This document shows, piece after piece, positions 1-10,708 of a DNA stretch of 64,000 nt; position 1 is the first letter of the stretch, and each line of letters opens with the position of its first letter. The translations under genes were made by a program, and so were the position numbers. Origin of the DNA: Gonapodya sp. JEL0774 (Eukaryota; Monoblepharomycota; Monoblepharidomycetes; Monoblepharidales; Gonapodyaceae). The DNA lies in contig JADIIX010000104.1 in NCBI GenBank assembly GCA_027604505.1, forward strand, positions 1-64,000, given 5' to 3'. The notes beneath the pieces were generated by a model that was given only the letters and a program-made list of their open reading frames with translations, did no database searches and was not told where the DNA came from.

Positions 1-2
1 GC

Positions 3-158
3 TATGCCACACCGGAGTGGCAACCTGAAAGCCTCATCTTTGCTGATGACCTTGTTGATGCCTATGAACGCAAACACCCAGCAGCCAATGGGAGGATCCT
101 TACACACCGTGCGCGTAAGAAAGGTTTTGCGCAACGACGCAACCTCTTGCAAGCATAA
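3..158 (+). CDS. C-terminal tail of retrotransposon integrase with chromodomain-like end (partial)
   Basis: This frame is open from the window edge to a TAA at 156-158. It contains TPEWQPESLIFADDLVDAYE, matching the last strand and C-terminal helix of a chromodomain (W-E/Q-P-x-x-x-L, then A-x-x-L-V-x-x-Y/F). A basic tail ending RKKGFAQRRNLLQA follows. Chromodomains at the integrase C-terminus define chromoviruses among Ty3/gypsy elements and are thought to guide integration to particular chromatin. The upstream gag, protease, reverse transcriptase, RNase H and integrase core are outside the window. I inferred the family from this short tail plus the neighbouring LTR signals. Confidence 0.5.
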   Translation, partial: YATPEWQPESLIFADDLVDAYERKHPAANGRILTHRARKKGFAQRRNLLQA

Positions 159-243
159 GGGCTTCTCGAGACGTGATAGGCTATCACTTTGCGCAATGAC
201 ACACTTAGCTCGAGTGGAGCGAGCTTTAACGAACCAGGGGGAG

Positions 244-396
244 TGTTGTATGACCACTGAGTCGACGCTCGGGACGTAGCGTAGTGTATATATATTTTTG
301 TATGACGCGCTCACATAGCAGTCCAACGGGACTGGATACACAGAATACATATACACTCGGGACCCTGATTCTCGTCCCACACCCCGTCATTCCACA
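244..396 (+). repeat. Putative 3' LTR (about 153 bp)
   Basis: The segment starts TGTTGTATGA directly after a polypurine tract and ends TCATTCCACA, an imperfect inverted repeat of the start. That is the usual TG...CA layout of an LTR. It carries an A/T-rich TATATATATTTT stretch near 287-299 that could act as a promoter or poly(A) region. The 5' LTR and the left target-site duplication are outside the window, so the limits rest on terminal motifs only. Confidence 0.5.
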
Positions 397-514
397 TTGC
401 AATGGTAATGAAACAATCAAAGTTACAACGTCTTTATTTTCCTTACTGCTTAACCACATACATGAAACTACTGTACAAAAGTAAGTCCCAGAAGGCTGAC
501 TGAGTGTTTCAAAG

Positions 515-1876
515 TCAAAAGCCAGGAATTATCTTGACAGTCTTTCCTCTCTGTGCCACCTTGGCACCAATTTCTTCAAAGAACGCTGCATTTCCAGCTA
601 TGAATCCCTCAAGCACCACTGAGACTCCAGGTAACCTGATCAGCCAGTTGGTAACAGTGTCCACAGGGTCTGCTCCCCACTCCCGCTCAAGCTCATCAAT
701 TCCACCAGTTCTTTTGCTGACAGGATCACCTCCAAACCAAACACATACATGCTGGACCCTGGGGAAGAGCAGACAAGCAAGAGATGAATGCTCAGTCAGG
801 AGTGCTGAAACAGGTCCTATTTGTACTCTTGATTGTGGACGTGCCCACAGGATGGTAGTGTCAATTGATATGGTATGAAGATTGTGATAGGTTGGAGTGG
901 GTCGAGGAGAGCCATCAACCAGATGATTGACACCTGGACCATTGTAGTTCCACTTGAGTGCCATCAAATCAATCTGACCAAAAACTCTCAAATTACGAAA
1001 GTTATCAAGAATAACTTGGACATGGGTGGACTGACCCATGGCCATACTATAGGGAGACAAGCATTTGAATGAAACTTCAATGATGTTGTCAAGTGGGCCA
1101 AGCAGTCGAATGAACTCATCCAGAGGTTTCTCGAGTTGGCGTCCATATCGGGCATTTAATCGAAGGACCGAAAGGTTTGGGAAGGGTTTGAGTCTAGGAA
1201 CTGAGAATAGAAAGTTCTGACAGTCTGTTTGTGGGCAGAGATCGATGGAAATGGAAGTAACATTGTTTGCAGGGTTTGGTAGTGATGCTGCAATTATACC
1301 AAGATCGCATTCAACCAGACGGAGATCCCTTGGTTGGAGTTCTGGAGGCGTTTCATGAGAGAGAAAGCGACCCAGAATACCAGCAACATGCGAAGCATTC
1401 CCCACAACCCCTGGTCCCGTGTTCCATTTAAGTGAAGTGACGGCGACTGGTAAGATCTTGGGGGGATTGGTTTCATGCTCGCGAAACCAAAAAAATTCCA
1501 GCATTTTGGCAAGCTTCATGAGTCTCTCTTCCAGGTTTGCACTTGAAAACCACTCCCCAATGTCAATGGCGACTGAAATGGCTGCGAATCGACTACCGGA
1601 ACTTCCAACCGAAACGAATGTCGGAAGGATGTCGCAGCTGGTAACTTTCTCCCAGTCATCAAGCTCATGCGTGTCCATTCCGGCATCGTCTGGACAGCGT
1701 ATGCTGAGGAGAGCTGGAACGAGATTATCCAAGCGGTACAGAGATTTGCCGAGACGTCGCCATTGGGAGCAAACAAGTGTGACTATAGAGTAGAATTCGC
1801 GAGGGGAGAACCATCGAAAAACGGGGAGAAGAAGCTCCTCTGGCAGGTCTGGAACAAGGCAAGAATAGATATCCAT
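515..1876 (-). CDS. F-box protein, substrate-receptor type
   Basis: Intronless frame of 453 residues. The first ATG gives an N-terminus running into an F-box at about residues 8-50 (DLPEELLLPVFRWFSPREF, then VCSQWRRLGKSLYR). F-box proteins bind Skp1 in SCF ubiquitin ligases and choose the substrate through the rest of the chain. The remainder has leucine-rich, repeat-like spacing (VTSISIDLCP, FPNLSVLRLNARYG, NLRVFGQIDL) but I see no defined repeat family. Most fungal F-box proteins of this shape have unknown substrates. An upstream GTG would add 11 residues; I prefer the ATG. It is divergent from the MOV10-like gene, with about 258 bp between start codons. Confidence 0.75.
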   Translation of the reverse strand: MDIYSCLVPDLPEELLLPVFRWFSPREFYSIVTLVCSQWRRLGKSLYRLDNLVPALLSIRCPDDAGMDTHELDDWEKVTSCDILPTFVSVGSSGSRFAAISVAIDIGEWFSSANLEERLMKLAKMLEFFWFREHETNPPKILPVAVTSLKWNTGPGVVGNASHVAGILGRFLSHETPPELQPRDLRLVECDLGIIAASLPNPANNVTSISIDLCPQTDCQNFLFSVPRLKPFPNLSVLRLNARYGRQLEKPLDEFIRLLGPLDNIIEVSFKCLSPYSMAMGQSTHVQVILDNFRNLRVFGQIDLMALKWNYNGPGVNHLVDGSPRPTPTYHNLHTISIDTTILWARPQSRVQIGPVSALLTEHSSLACLLFPRVQHVCVWFGGDPVSKRTGGIDELEREWGADPVDTVTNWLIRLPGVSVVLEGFIAGNAAFFEEIGAKVAQRGKTVKIIPGF

Positions 1877-2134
1877 GAAACATTCGTCCCGACTGGCCCG
1901 ATCTGTCACCCACCTTGTATAACAGTCTCGCGCTTTTGTTTCCCAATATATTCAGCTTCCACTCGTGATTCCATTTGTTGTGGCACCGATTTTGCAAGGG
2001 GTTTGCGTGGTTCTTGTGGTCTTTTGATTGACTGAGTGACCCTCAGCAGGTTTTCCTCAGTGTCACGTCTGGTGGTTGGTACCTCGGTACGGAAATGCTC
2101 CTCTTTAGCTTGGCAGGAGCAGCACCGACGTTAC

Positions 2135-5100
2135 ATGGCAAAGTCCAAGAAAAAAGGGAAGCGGCCAATTACGCCGCCTCCTTCAAACCCAACTGCAAGC
2201 TCTGTTGAATCTGTGGGAACTAGCTCACCGACGAACTCGGTCACTCCAGCTCCCAGTCCGAATTCGAAGTCTCCTGCCAAAAATTTGTCGAATCGTGCCT
2301 CTATTCTTGAGAAAGTTCAGCAGTTTTCGCCTTTTCAAACTAATCACTCTGCTACCGGTACTGATGCAGCAAACCTCGCAAGACTACTGTACTTATACAC
2401 ACCATCTTCGCTCCCTCTACCGTACGACATTCGAGTAACTCCCGACCCTTTGAATTTCGGAAAAGTCATACGACACTCGGCAGAACCGCGCCGTTCCGTA
2501 ATTTTGACGAATCTAGGAAGCCGGAGCGTCAGAATCACGAAGTACTTCATCGTTCATGAGCTGGTCGGAATCGGTGGCCCATTTAGCATCCGAAAGCATG
2601 GTGGGAGAGTCGAAGAGACGGCGACAGAAGCCGGAAATGCAGTGGCTGAGGAAATAGAAGTCGACTCTGGATCATCTCATTTTTTCGAAGTTGTCGCAGA
2701 CACCAGCAGCGAATTCGGAACCAAACGTGGATTCATCGTGCTGCTCATTGACAATGAATATGTATGCGTTCGGGAATGTGGGATGGTGCTCACAAGTGCT
2801 CTCATGGCCACGTTCAGATTTGATGTCTTCGCCAAAGTTTACATACCAGACAATGTTGTCAATCTGTTCAAGCAGAGGCTCGTCTCCCCAGTCGTACCTG
2901 CTATGCCACCTCCAGGCCCAAATCTTGCAATGATTTCCTCCGACGCGATCCCTCCCGGTCTCAACATCACTCCGTTCTCCTTTCCCATTATCCCCACACT
3001 CCACCCGTCTGGAAAGATCAATCGTGAATTCGCCATATCAAAGGAGGTCACATTTCGAAATTATAGCACCCACTTCAGATCCCTTCTCTTGTCCGAAATG
3101 GGCACTGCATCTCAAAGGTATCGGTCATTCTCCCTCTTTGCGGTCCCCATCGAGGCGGACGTGAAGCTCTCGAGTCAGGGCGTGCACTTTGTAAGAATTA
3201 AAGTACCTGGGATCCTGGACAATGCACCCCGCGTAATTCCTGGTAATGTAATTCGCCTTAGATGCCTGTCTACATGGGATGGCTTCGAGTACCAAGCCTT
3301 TGTTTGGAATGTTCAACGGCGAACGCAGGAGATTGTGGTGCAGGTATCTGAATGGACCACTCAGAGATATCCGGTTGGATCCCGTTGGAATGTGGAGTTC
3401 GTGTACAGTGAGGAGGATATAACCAGAATGATGAGAGCGTGCGATGCTGTGACGTCCACTGCTTCTGAGACTCAAGAAGCGCCTGCAAGGTCGTGGTTAT
3501 TTCCTGATGTTTCGGATGGTGTTCGATTGCTACGAGGGGAACGTCGGTCTCAGAGGTGGAGTTTACGGTGGCACGACTCAGATTTAAACTTAGAGCAACG
3601 GGTGAGTCTCTTTTGCTTAATCAATTGTACGCTTTTCAAATTCCAATTGCTTGTATGGTTTGGGTATTTGCCACGCCCAGAAAGCCGTTGAGGCCATTGT
3701 TGACAACGATTATGGCAATGTTCCCGTGAGTGCTACCTAATTTCCCCCGAGTGTCATAGTGAGAACTTACGAGACCCTTCAACGTGTGCGTGTGGTCACT
3801 TGACTTTGCCTTGGTGAGAAAGTACGCCATATGGGGTCCGCCTGGAACCGGCAAAACGAAAACTATTGTCGAGGCCATTCTGCAAGTCCTCTCTTGCAAT
3901 CCAAATTCTCACATACTGGGTGAGCATTTTTTATTTGTGTCCTGGCGAAAAACGTCAAATTCGTTACCCCTTAATGTGGCTGGTCCATCCCGAAGCCACA
4001 ACTCCGTCCCACTCCGCTGCTGATACGCTCACACTGCGCCTGAAGCGCCACCTTCCGCCTTCCCAACTTCTCCGGCTCGTTCACCATTCTCGCATGTTCT
4101 CCGAAATCCCCCAGGAGATCTTACCATTTACTTTCACGGACCCAACCAACCGGTTCTTCTCGGTTCCAACAGTACATCGTTTGCTTGAGTACCGTATCGT
4201 GGTTTGCACATGTCAAGATGCGAGTATCCTTATTGATCTCGGCGTGAGCAACACAACCCTCGAAGAGGTATGGACTGGACACCACGTAAATTTGCGAGAA
4301 AGGTATCCGCACCTTCATAGATCTGAGGCACCGCCTTGGGAAGCTCATTGGACACACCTCTTTGTCGATGAGGCAGGGCAGGCTCTGGAACCGGAAGTTG
4401 CTATTCCAATGAGCGTCGCTCTCGTTCGATCGAGCGGTTATGACCATTTCGAGGTGCGCCACGGCAGTGACATGCTTTCTGGAGAATTGGTTTCTGGGAA
4501 GAGTTTGATCTCTGCATCGCCGAATCAAGGTCCAGTCCCAGTTCGTCGTCAGCCTTCTCAGGTTATTCTCAGTGGAGACTTTAGGCAGCTCGGCCCAATC
4601 GTCCAGTCTGAATTTTCCCGTCAGAATAAACTCGGCGTGTCTTTGATGGAGCGAGTCATGTCACGGCCACTTTACGCTCAACACCCTTCAGCTCGAGACC
4701 AAATATCATACTCAGGTGAACGTCGAAATGTTTTCGATGGAGGTGGAAAGCCTTCGCAGGAACGTGGGATGGATTTCAGCGGAACCCCTCAAGATACTTG
4801 CATCTCGGATGAGATGGCCCAGATTGTTCCGCCATTCCAGAATCTCGTCAAGAACTACAGGAGTCATCCGGGTATCATTATGGAACCGTGAGCGATCGAT
4901 TTTTTGAGAGATGTTTCATGAGCTGAAACTCTATGCTGATGTCTTTCCCGCAGCTCCCGATTATTTTACTCTGATACTCTCGTTCCTGCTGCACCATTGA
5001 ATGCGGTTTCGTCCCTTCTTTCATGGAAGAACCTCCCGAACCCTCAATTTCCAATTTTAATCTATGGCGTGCAAGGCGAGGACGAAGCTGTTGGTGAGGG

Positions 5101-5813
5101 CGACTCATGGTGGAATGAGGCGGAAGTTGCTGCAGTGCTGGAGACAGTTGAGGCTCTCCTCGCGGCGGACTCCGGAGTGAAGATCTCGCCGGGGGATTTT
5201 GCTATCATTGCGCCTTTTCGAGAGCAGGTTAGAAGAATAAGACAAGTCCTTCGACAGAAAGGCTTGGCCGCGGTTAATGTGGGTGGTGTGGAGGATTTCC
5301 AGGGAATGGAACGCAGGGTGGTAATTCTGAGCTGCGTGCGGAGTCGGGAGAGATTCACTCTGGAGGACCAAAAGCGAGATCTCGGCGTTGTCATAAATGG
5401 AAAGTGGGATGGTAGGCGCCTGAACGTTGCCCTAACGAGAGCAAAAGAACTTCTGGTTGCCATAGGGAATCCAGCACTCTGGACTGTAAGTTTCAATATC
5501 AGTGCGCACTTCCATCCTCTGTTCCGTAGTTAAGGTTACCTTTATTTTCCAAACAAAGGCTGACATGTACTGGCGGGAGATCCTTCATTTCGCTTCGCGC
5601 CGACATCTTTACAAAGGCTTGCCATTACCTCCTCAGTTTTCGTACATGCAGTACGCACATATTGGACTTCTCGAGCGGAAGTTCCTTGAGGCAACTTCTG
5701 TTGAGCTTGCGTTTACGCTTGACCCTGTTTCTGAAGCCGCAGCTGACTGGGAGGTGGATCAAAATGATCCTCTCCACGGAATAGTTGATGAGTGGGTCTC
5801 GGACGGCTTATAA
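2135..5813 (+). CDS. MOV10/SDE3/Armitage-type SF1 RNA helicase
   Basis: Six exons join in phase: 2135-3601, 3681-3725, 3823-3919, 3996-4887, 4954-5485 and 5559-5813, giving about 1,095 residues (human MOV10 has 1,003). After a basic Ser/Pro-rich N-terminus comes the beta-rich N-terminal half of the family. All SF1 motifs follow: Walker A GPPGTGKTKTIVEAI, motif Ia ILATTPSHSAADTL (restored by the third intron), DEAG box HLFVDEAGQALEPE, motif III ILSGDFRQLGPI, motif IV NYRSHPGI, motif V VEDFQGMERRVVILS and motif VI RLNVALTRAKELL. The family unwinds RNA 5'-to-3' and works with Argonaute in RNA silencing and retroelement control. An upstream GTG at 2036 would add 33 residues, but the ATG is more likely. 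Confidence 0.88.
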
Positions 5814-6091
5814 TCAGTGGATTAACGAACAGTAATAGTGTGTCTTGAATGTGAATATGCCTCGAAGAGCGGTCTTGTAATTTTTATCTAATTGCATTGA
5901 ATGTGACATTCGGAAATTATTTGACAAGAATCAGTTGACATCATTTCCAATTGACGCGTTTTGGTAATTCGACAAACTTCTCGAACGAGGGTGGGCAATC
6001 CAGATCCATATCTCTAATTAGGGTATTATCACAACTCAACCTTCACCGCACTAGGGTATGCTGTTCAAAAAGTATGTGCGCAACCAAAAGT

Positions 6092-9000
6092 TCATATTTC
6101 TTGCAATGCCCTTCCTTCTCCAAAGGCAACTCGACCATTTGACGAAGAACCAACAGTGCCCGCACTACCTCGAGCAGAGGGGTTCAGGTATCCATCATTG
6201 CATAGAGTGAGCACGTCTGGCCGCCGTTCTTTCTTGTACTCCAAGCACTTGCGAATAAAATCCTTCGAAATCAATCATCAACGAGAGGTGATTTATGTGT
6301 ACTAAATGGTGTCGCAGCAGCTGATCTTACTTTTGTCTCCTGACTAACGGAAGGCTTCGCCGGGAACACAAGCGAGTGAGCCTCGTTTGTGATGGAGTCA
6401 TTACGCAAAATTGTTTGCTGACTCTGATCACGGCCAAACGGTTTGACCCCAAACAGAAGCTCGTAGAAGATTATGCCCATCGACCAGACGTCAACTTTGG
6501 ACGAAATCCGGGGTGCGTCACCACTGCGGGAGTTCTCAAATACTTCTGGAGGCAGATACCTGCACAAGTAATGAGAAATTGGTTTATTATTAGCAATTTT
6601 AAGAGGACCTGTCAGGAAGTGAAGGAATCCTACCATATGGTACCCGCGCCTTGGCTTGTGAGCTCAATTTCCTTTGCCCACTTTGTTACCGGGGGAGGAG
6701 GGCCCATCACCCTGCGCTCGCTGGCTGAAGAGCTCTCAATTCGATCTGGTTCTACGACTTTGGACAAGCCGAAATCGGTGATGCGAACTTCGCCGAAGTG
6801 GAAAAGGATGTTCCCTGGTTTGATGGGGATGCGTCAGAACTCGCATCAAAGCGCTTTGGCGATCCAGGCAGAATGACGCACCAGGTTTTAAGTCGTAGTG
6901 AATAACTGCGGGTGAAATTTCGTTGAGGTACTTCAATCCACTGAAGACTTGGGTAATGACACTGCGGGCTTCTCTCTCTGGGAGAACTTTCACAGAATGA
7001 AGGTGGCTTTCAAGATCGGTGCCGTTGCAATATTCAAGAACGGTAGCGAATGATTGGTCGTCTATCTCGAAGACGTCAAACAGGCGCACGATGCGAGGAT
7101 GTGAGAGTCGTTGGTGTATCGAGTATTCTCTCATTGCGTGTCGAGTATAGGTCTTTTTACGCTCATCGGACCACTGTGAGTTTAACGAGTGAATTCTATT
7201 GAGAGCAACATGTATGATGAGAAGTGCAACACAAAATCGAGTTCGCGTCACAACACTTGCTTTACGGCAACGACGCGCATTTCTTCTGCATCGAAAGCTT
7301 TCCACACCTCACTGAAGCCTCCCCGTCCGAGAAGCTCCAGTAGCAGGTACCGGTCATGAAGCACTGGGTGGTTGTTGAACCGGGAGGCATCTTCATCGCG
7401 GATTCTCCGCAGTTCTCGAACGTGTTGATCACGTTCAACTGAGAGACGCTCTTGTTGATTAAGGAGGTCAGCCTCTTCCTATAATATCAACAATGCTCTT
7501 CGGTGGCCATTAAATTGTGCGGGAAAACGACATATCTAACCTTTTTCAGCGCTGACAACCGAATTTTTAAAATTTCGTCGTACTCATGGAATTCTGCGAT
7601 TGAAATTGGATTAAGTTGAGGATCTGCTAATGAACTCGACACGATGGATGATGCGGAACGGCCTTTGGGTGCTGCCAATGCATCTGCTGCACCGAACAAG
7701 TCCATTGAGTTACCACTTGGAACTAGCGAATTAGATTCGCTCAGGACTTTGTGACCTGTCCAAGTACGACGCAAGCGTCTGCAAATCAAAGATCTTTGTA
7801 TCTCAAAATCTTTACGCTTACCAATTGCTTTCCGTTTTGCGAGGACTTTCTTCTTTTTGTCAATTTCCTCTCGCTCCTTGTTGATCCGCGCCAACTGGTC
7901 CGAAATCGCGCTGAATTCGTATCCCTGCTCCCAGTGCTCGCGAAAATCGATTCCATGTCTGTTCATATAAGCCCATGACATGACAGATCGTCAAATAAAT
8001 AATTGTTGGAATACAAGGATAAACAACAACTGACCTTTCCATCGTCATACTGGCAAGACGTAACGTGTTCTCGTGCATTTTACGCCTCGAGGACCTCGCT
8101 TTGTCACGGGCCTGGGTGACAAGTAGCTCCGAGAGGACAGACCAGCACTGAGGTAAAGTTTGTCCATTTAATCCTGGAACCGCAATCGCACTTGGTTATT
8201 CCTGCAACCCACTTTGTCTTTCCAGTCTCTCCTCTCCTGATCACTGTGCGCGATCTTATCTCGTGCCTCACGGGATACTCGGACTGCGAGCTGTTCCGCA
8301 TCATTCCGTTCCGTCTCTAGTTCTTTCACACGACGCTCAAAGTTCGAAATTTTAGTCTAGAAAACGATCGAGGATCAGAGTTCTTCTGTCACAACAGGGG
8401 AAAGAAGAAATCGCAAGGGCCAAGACCCGTGAAATTCTTCTCTGCTTTAGACAATTTTCTCACCCTATAACGCTCCTCGGTGGCGATAACAGCCTCTTGA
8501 ATAGCCTTTTCTCTTTCCTTTTCGGATCTCTCACGATCACCAGGTCTAGTGAAATACTCGTAAATTGGTTTTGTGCCTGGTAGTGGAGGAACAGGGGGAG
8601 CGGAAGATGGTGCTGGAACCCCAAGAGGAGTGGGTGAGGGAGCTCTCTTGATCATTGATGGCTGAGAGTTGGACGGAGATGCGGGGACAAACATCGGTGC
8701 AGGCGATAATTGCCTCCCTTGCACCGTCATTTCGTCCATGTTCTGGTGTGGACTCAATCCAACGGAAATTAAACCAGCCGCTTTAAAGCCTCCATTTGTT
8801 ATTCCGCTCACAGAACCACTAACGGGGCCAGTAATGCCATTGGCTAAAGCTGCAACAGAGCCAGCGTCACCTTCCTTCTTCCTCCTTTGTTGTACTCTGC
8901 GATAGCGCGCTCGAACTTGGTCCCCAGTTCTCTCCGTTCCCATTTCCCGCGCGATTCTGTCCCAATCTGATCCATGTTCGGCATACAGACGGTCGATGAG

Positions 9001-10636
9001 AAGATCTTCGGCTTCACTGAAGTATTTCCGCTTGCCTGCCGGTTGGGTGGCGGCGGAGGGTGGGCCGGGAACAGATGTGTTGTCGGGACCTGGGTTGAAC
9101 GAAGCCACAGGAGAAGGTCCATTGGGAGCCCCATTCGGCCGAGGGGATCCAGGAGGGGTAAACGTGGATGCGTTGGCGGGGATCGCCCCAAAGTCCGTTG
9201 CCAGAAACAAGCCAGACCCTTTGCGGGCCTCGTTTCCGATCGAAGCGAGAGCAACCCCACTGACGCCATCACTGCGCCCTTCTTGAGTAAACTTCAGCAC
9301 GCGGCCCTTCCCCACCGGCGACTGCTCCACGGATTCATCGGCAGAACGATCCCCATCATCTTCCGTTCGGTTGTGAGAGCCGGGACCATTCGCGCTTTTC
9401 TCGGGATCGGGTGTGGGAGCGATAAAGAAATCTTCAAAATTTCGTGATGATCCCCGAGTAGCAGGTGCTATAGCGCGGTGGCTGCTGGAAGGACTGGAAG
9501 GGGACAAGGGCGAGGACGGTTCAAGAGAGGGTGCGCGCGGTGGGAAAACATTTAGTTTTCCATCTTGAGCCTCGTGTCCTTCAAAAGACAGTGTGGGCAA
9601 TTGAAGGTGACCGGTTTGAGAATGACGCATGTCCGGGTTGCGGTGCAATGATGAGGTCGAAGAGGAGGAGTTGCGGGGTAGTGAAGGAGGGCACGGTGAT
9701 TTCAAAGACACGGCAAAGGCAGATTGTGGCACTGGGGAGACAGCTGGGGAAGATAGAGCTTCGCGCGAAGAGTTTTTGGACCGAGGTGTTTTAGAAGAAG
9801 GTGTCTTTGGAGCACGGGAAGTCGACCATTTGGTGGCAGACTTTGATCCCAGCTGTGCAGTAGTTCCACTATTGACTCGTTTCGTTGGCGTGCAGACCGG
9901 GGGGGTGGCGGCATGGGGAGGTGTCGGGGTTGGATGGTTGCTGGCATTGTGCAGGGGAGTTTCCACCTTGGATGTCTTTCGAGACTGAAAGGGCGTTGAA
10001 GATGCCGACTGGCCCGAAAAGAGAGTCGACTCGGTGTTTGTGGAAGTTCGAGTGACGCGTCCTAAAATTCGAGCCTCCAACAGTTCGAGCTTGCGCTGGT
10101 CGAGGGCAGGAAGACCAAGGACGTCGGGAGACACTGATGAGCTATGTGAGTGCGTATCTAAGGGATTTCGTCGATATTGTGTGGGTTTGTTCGCTCTCCG
10201 GCACGTTGTCCCCCAACGCCAACTCACCATAACCGAAGTCAATAGGGGTGTGCGATCTTTCTCCTTCCACGACAGTAGTGTCTCCGTGGCGCTCACTTCC
10301 GCTCGCGTCAGATTCTATGTCAGCTTAGAGCCAACTGTTCAGTACATACATTACTCTGAAAGCATATTCCCAGTCTCCGGTGGCTTTACCTGCAGCATCA
10401 AGTGACCTTGTGGTCCCAGTCTGAAAATCCCGTCCGATGCGTTGTCGTTTCACGTTTTCGTCACTTTGGTGAACACTTGTGGATCCGTCGTTCTCGTCGC
10501 CGGGTTGCCTTTGTCTCTTCGATCCACGACCTCCTGAGGCAGGTCCACGGCGCTTTGCCCTTCCTCTAGACTCTGCAAGTGACGGCTCCAATTCTACATG
10601 CGCCGTGTGGGGCGAAGATCCGTTGATGGAAAGCAT
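6092..10636 (-). CDS. Tousled-like protein kinase with an inserted SANT/Myb domain
   Basis: Clear exons (high to low): about 10129-8464, 8356-8213, 8147-8035, 7958-7541, 7478-7261, 7195-6882, 6814-6634, 6559-6331 and 6262-6092. The TLK order is complete: N-terminal [12 protein letters not shown], a KPIYEYF motif, coiled coils, [14 protein letters not shown] with [39 protein letters not shown], and a kinase domain ([81 protein letters not shown]). TLKs phosphorylate the histone chaperone Asf1 during S phase. Oddity: [20 protein letters not shown]...DWDRIAREM...VRARYRRV (about 8885-9045) is a SANT/Myb domain not usual in TLKs. The intron at 7196-7260 appears to be GC-AG. The first exon (start near 10636, basic, KRQRQ-rich) joins somewhere in 10130-10360, but I could not fix those splice sites. 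Confidence 0.85.
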
Positions 10637-10708
10637 GAGTCTCAGATTTGAATGTGCCAACTGCTCCCAGCGTTGACACCTCGGGCAGATTCGAGAGATT
10701 TTGCCCAA

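Larger units (their letters stand above)
1..396 (+). mobile_element. 3' end of a Ty3/gypsy chromovirus-like LTR retrotransposon
   Basis: Seen: an open frame entering from the left edge, then a short untranslated stretch, a purine-rich tract (CAGGGGGAG) just before position 244, and an LTR-like segment. This is the order expected at the 3' end of an LTR retrotransposon: pol end, polypurine tract, 3' LTR. The protein tail resembles the end of a chromodomain, which is fused to the integrase in chromoviruses. Only this end lies in the window, so autonomy cannot be judged. The 3' end of an F-box gene follows about 120 bp downstream. Confidence 0.6.

Noticed and set aside
7779-7821. Possible 43-nt intron (GTAAGC...TTTGCAG) inside the TLK coiled-coil exon
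   Set aside because: Removing it shifts the frame into a stop, while the unspliced frame reads through to the next conserved TLK motif.
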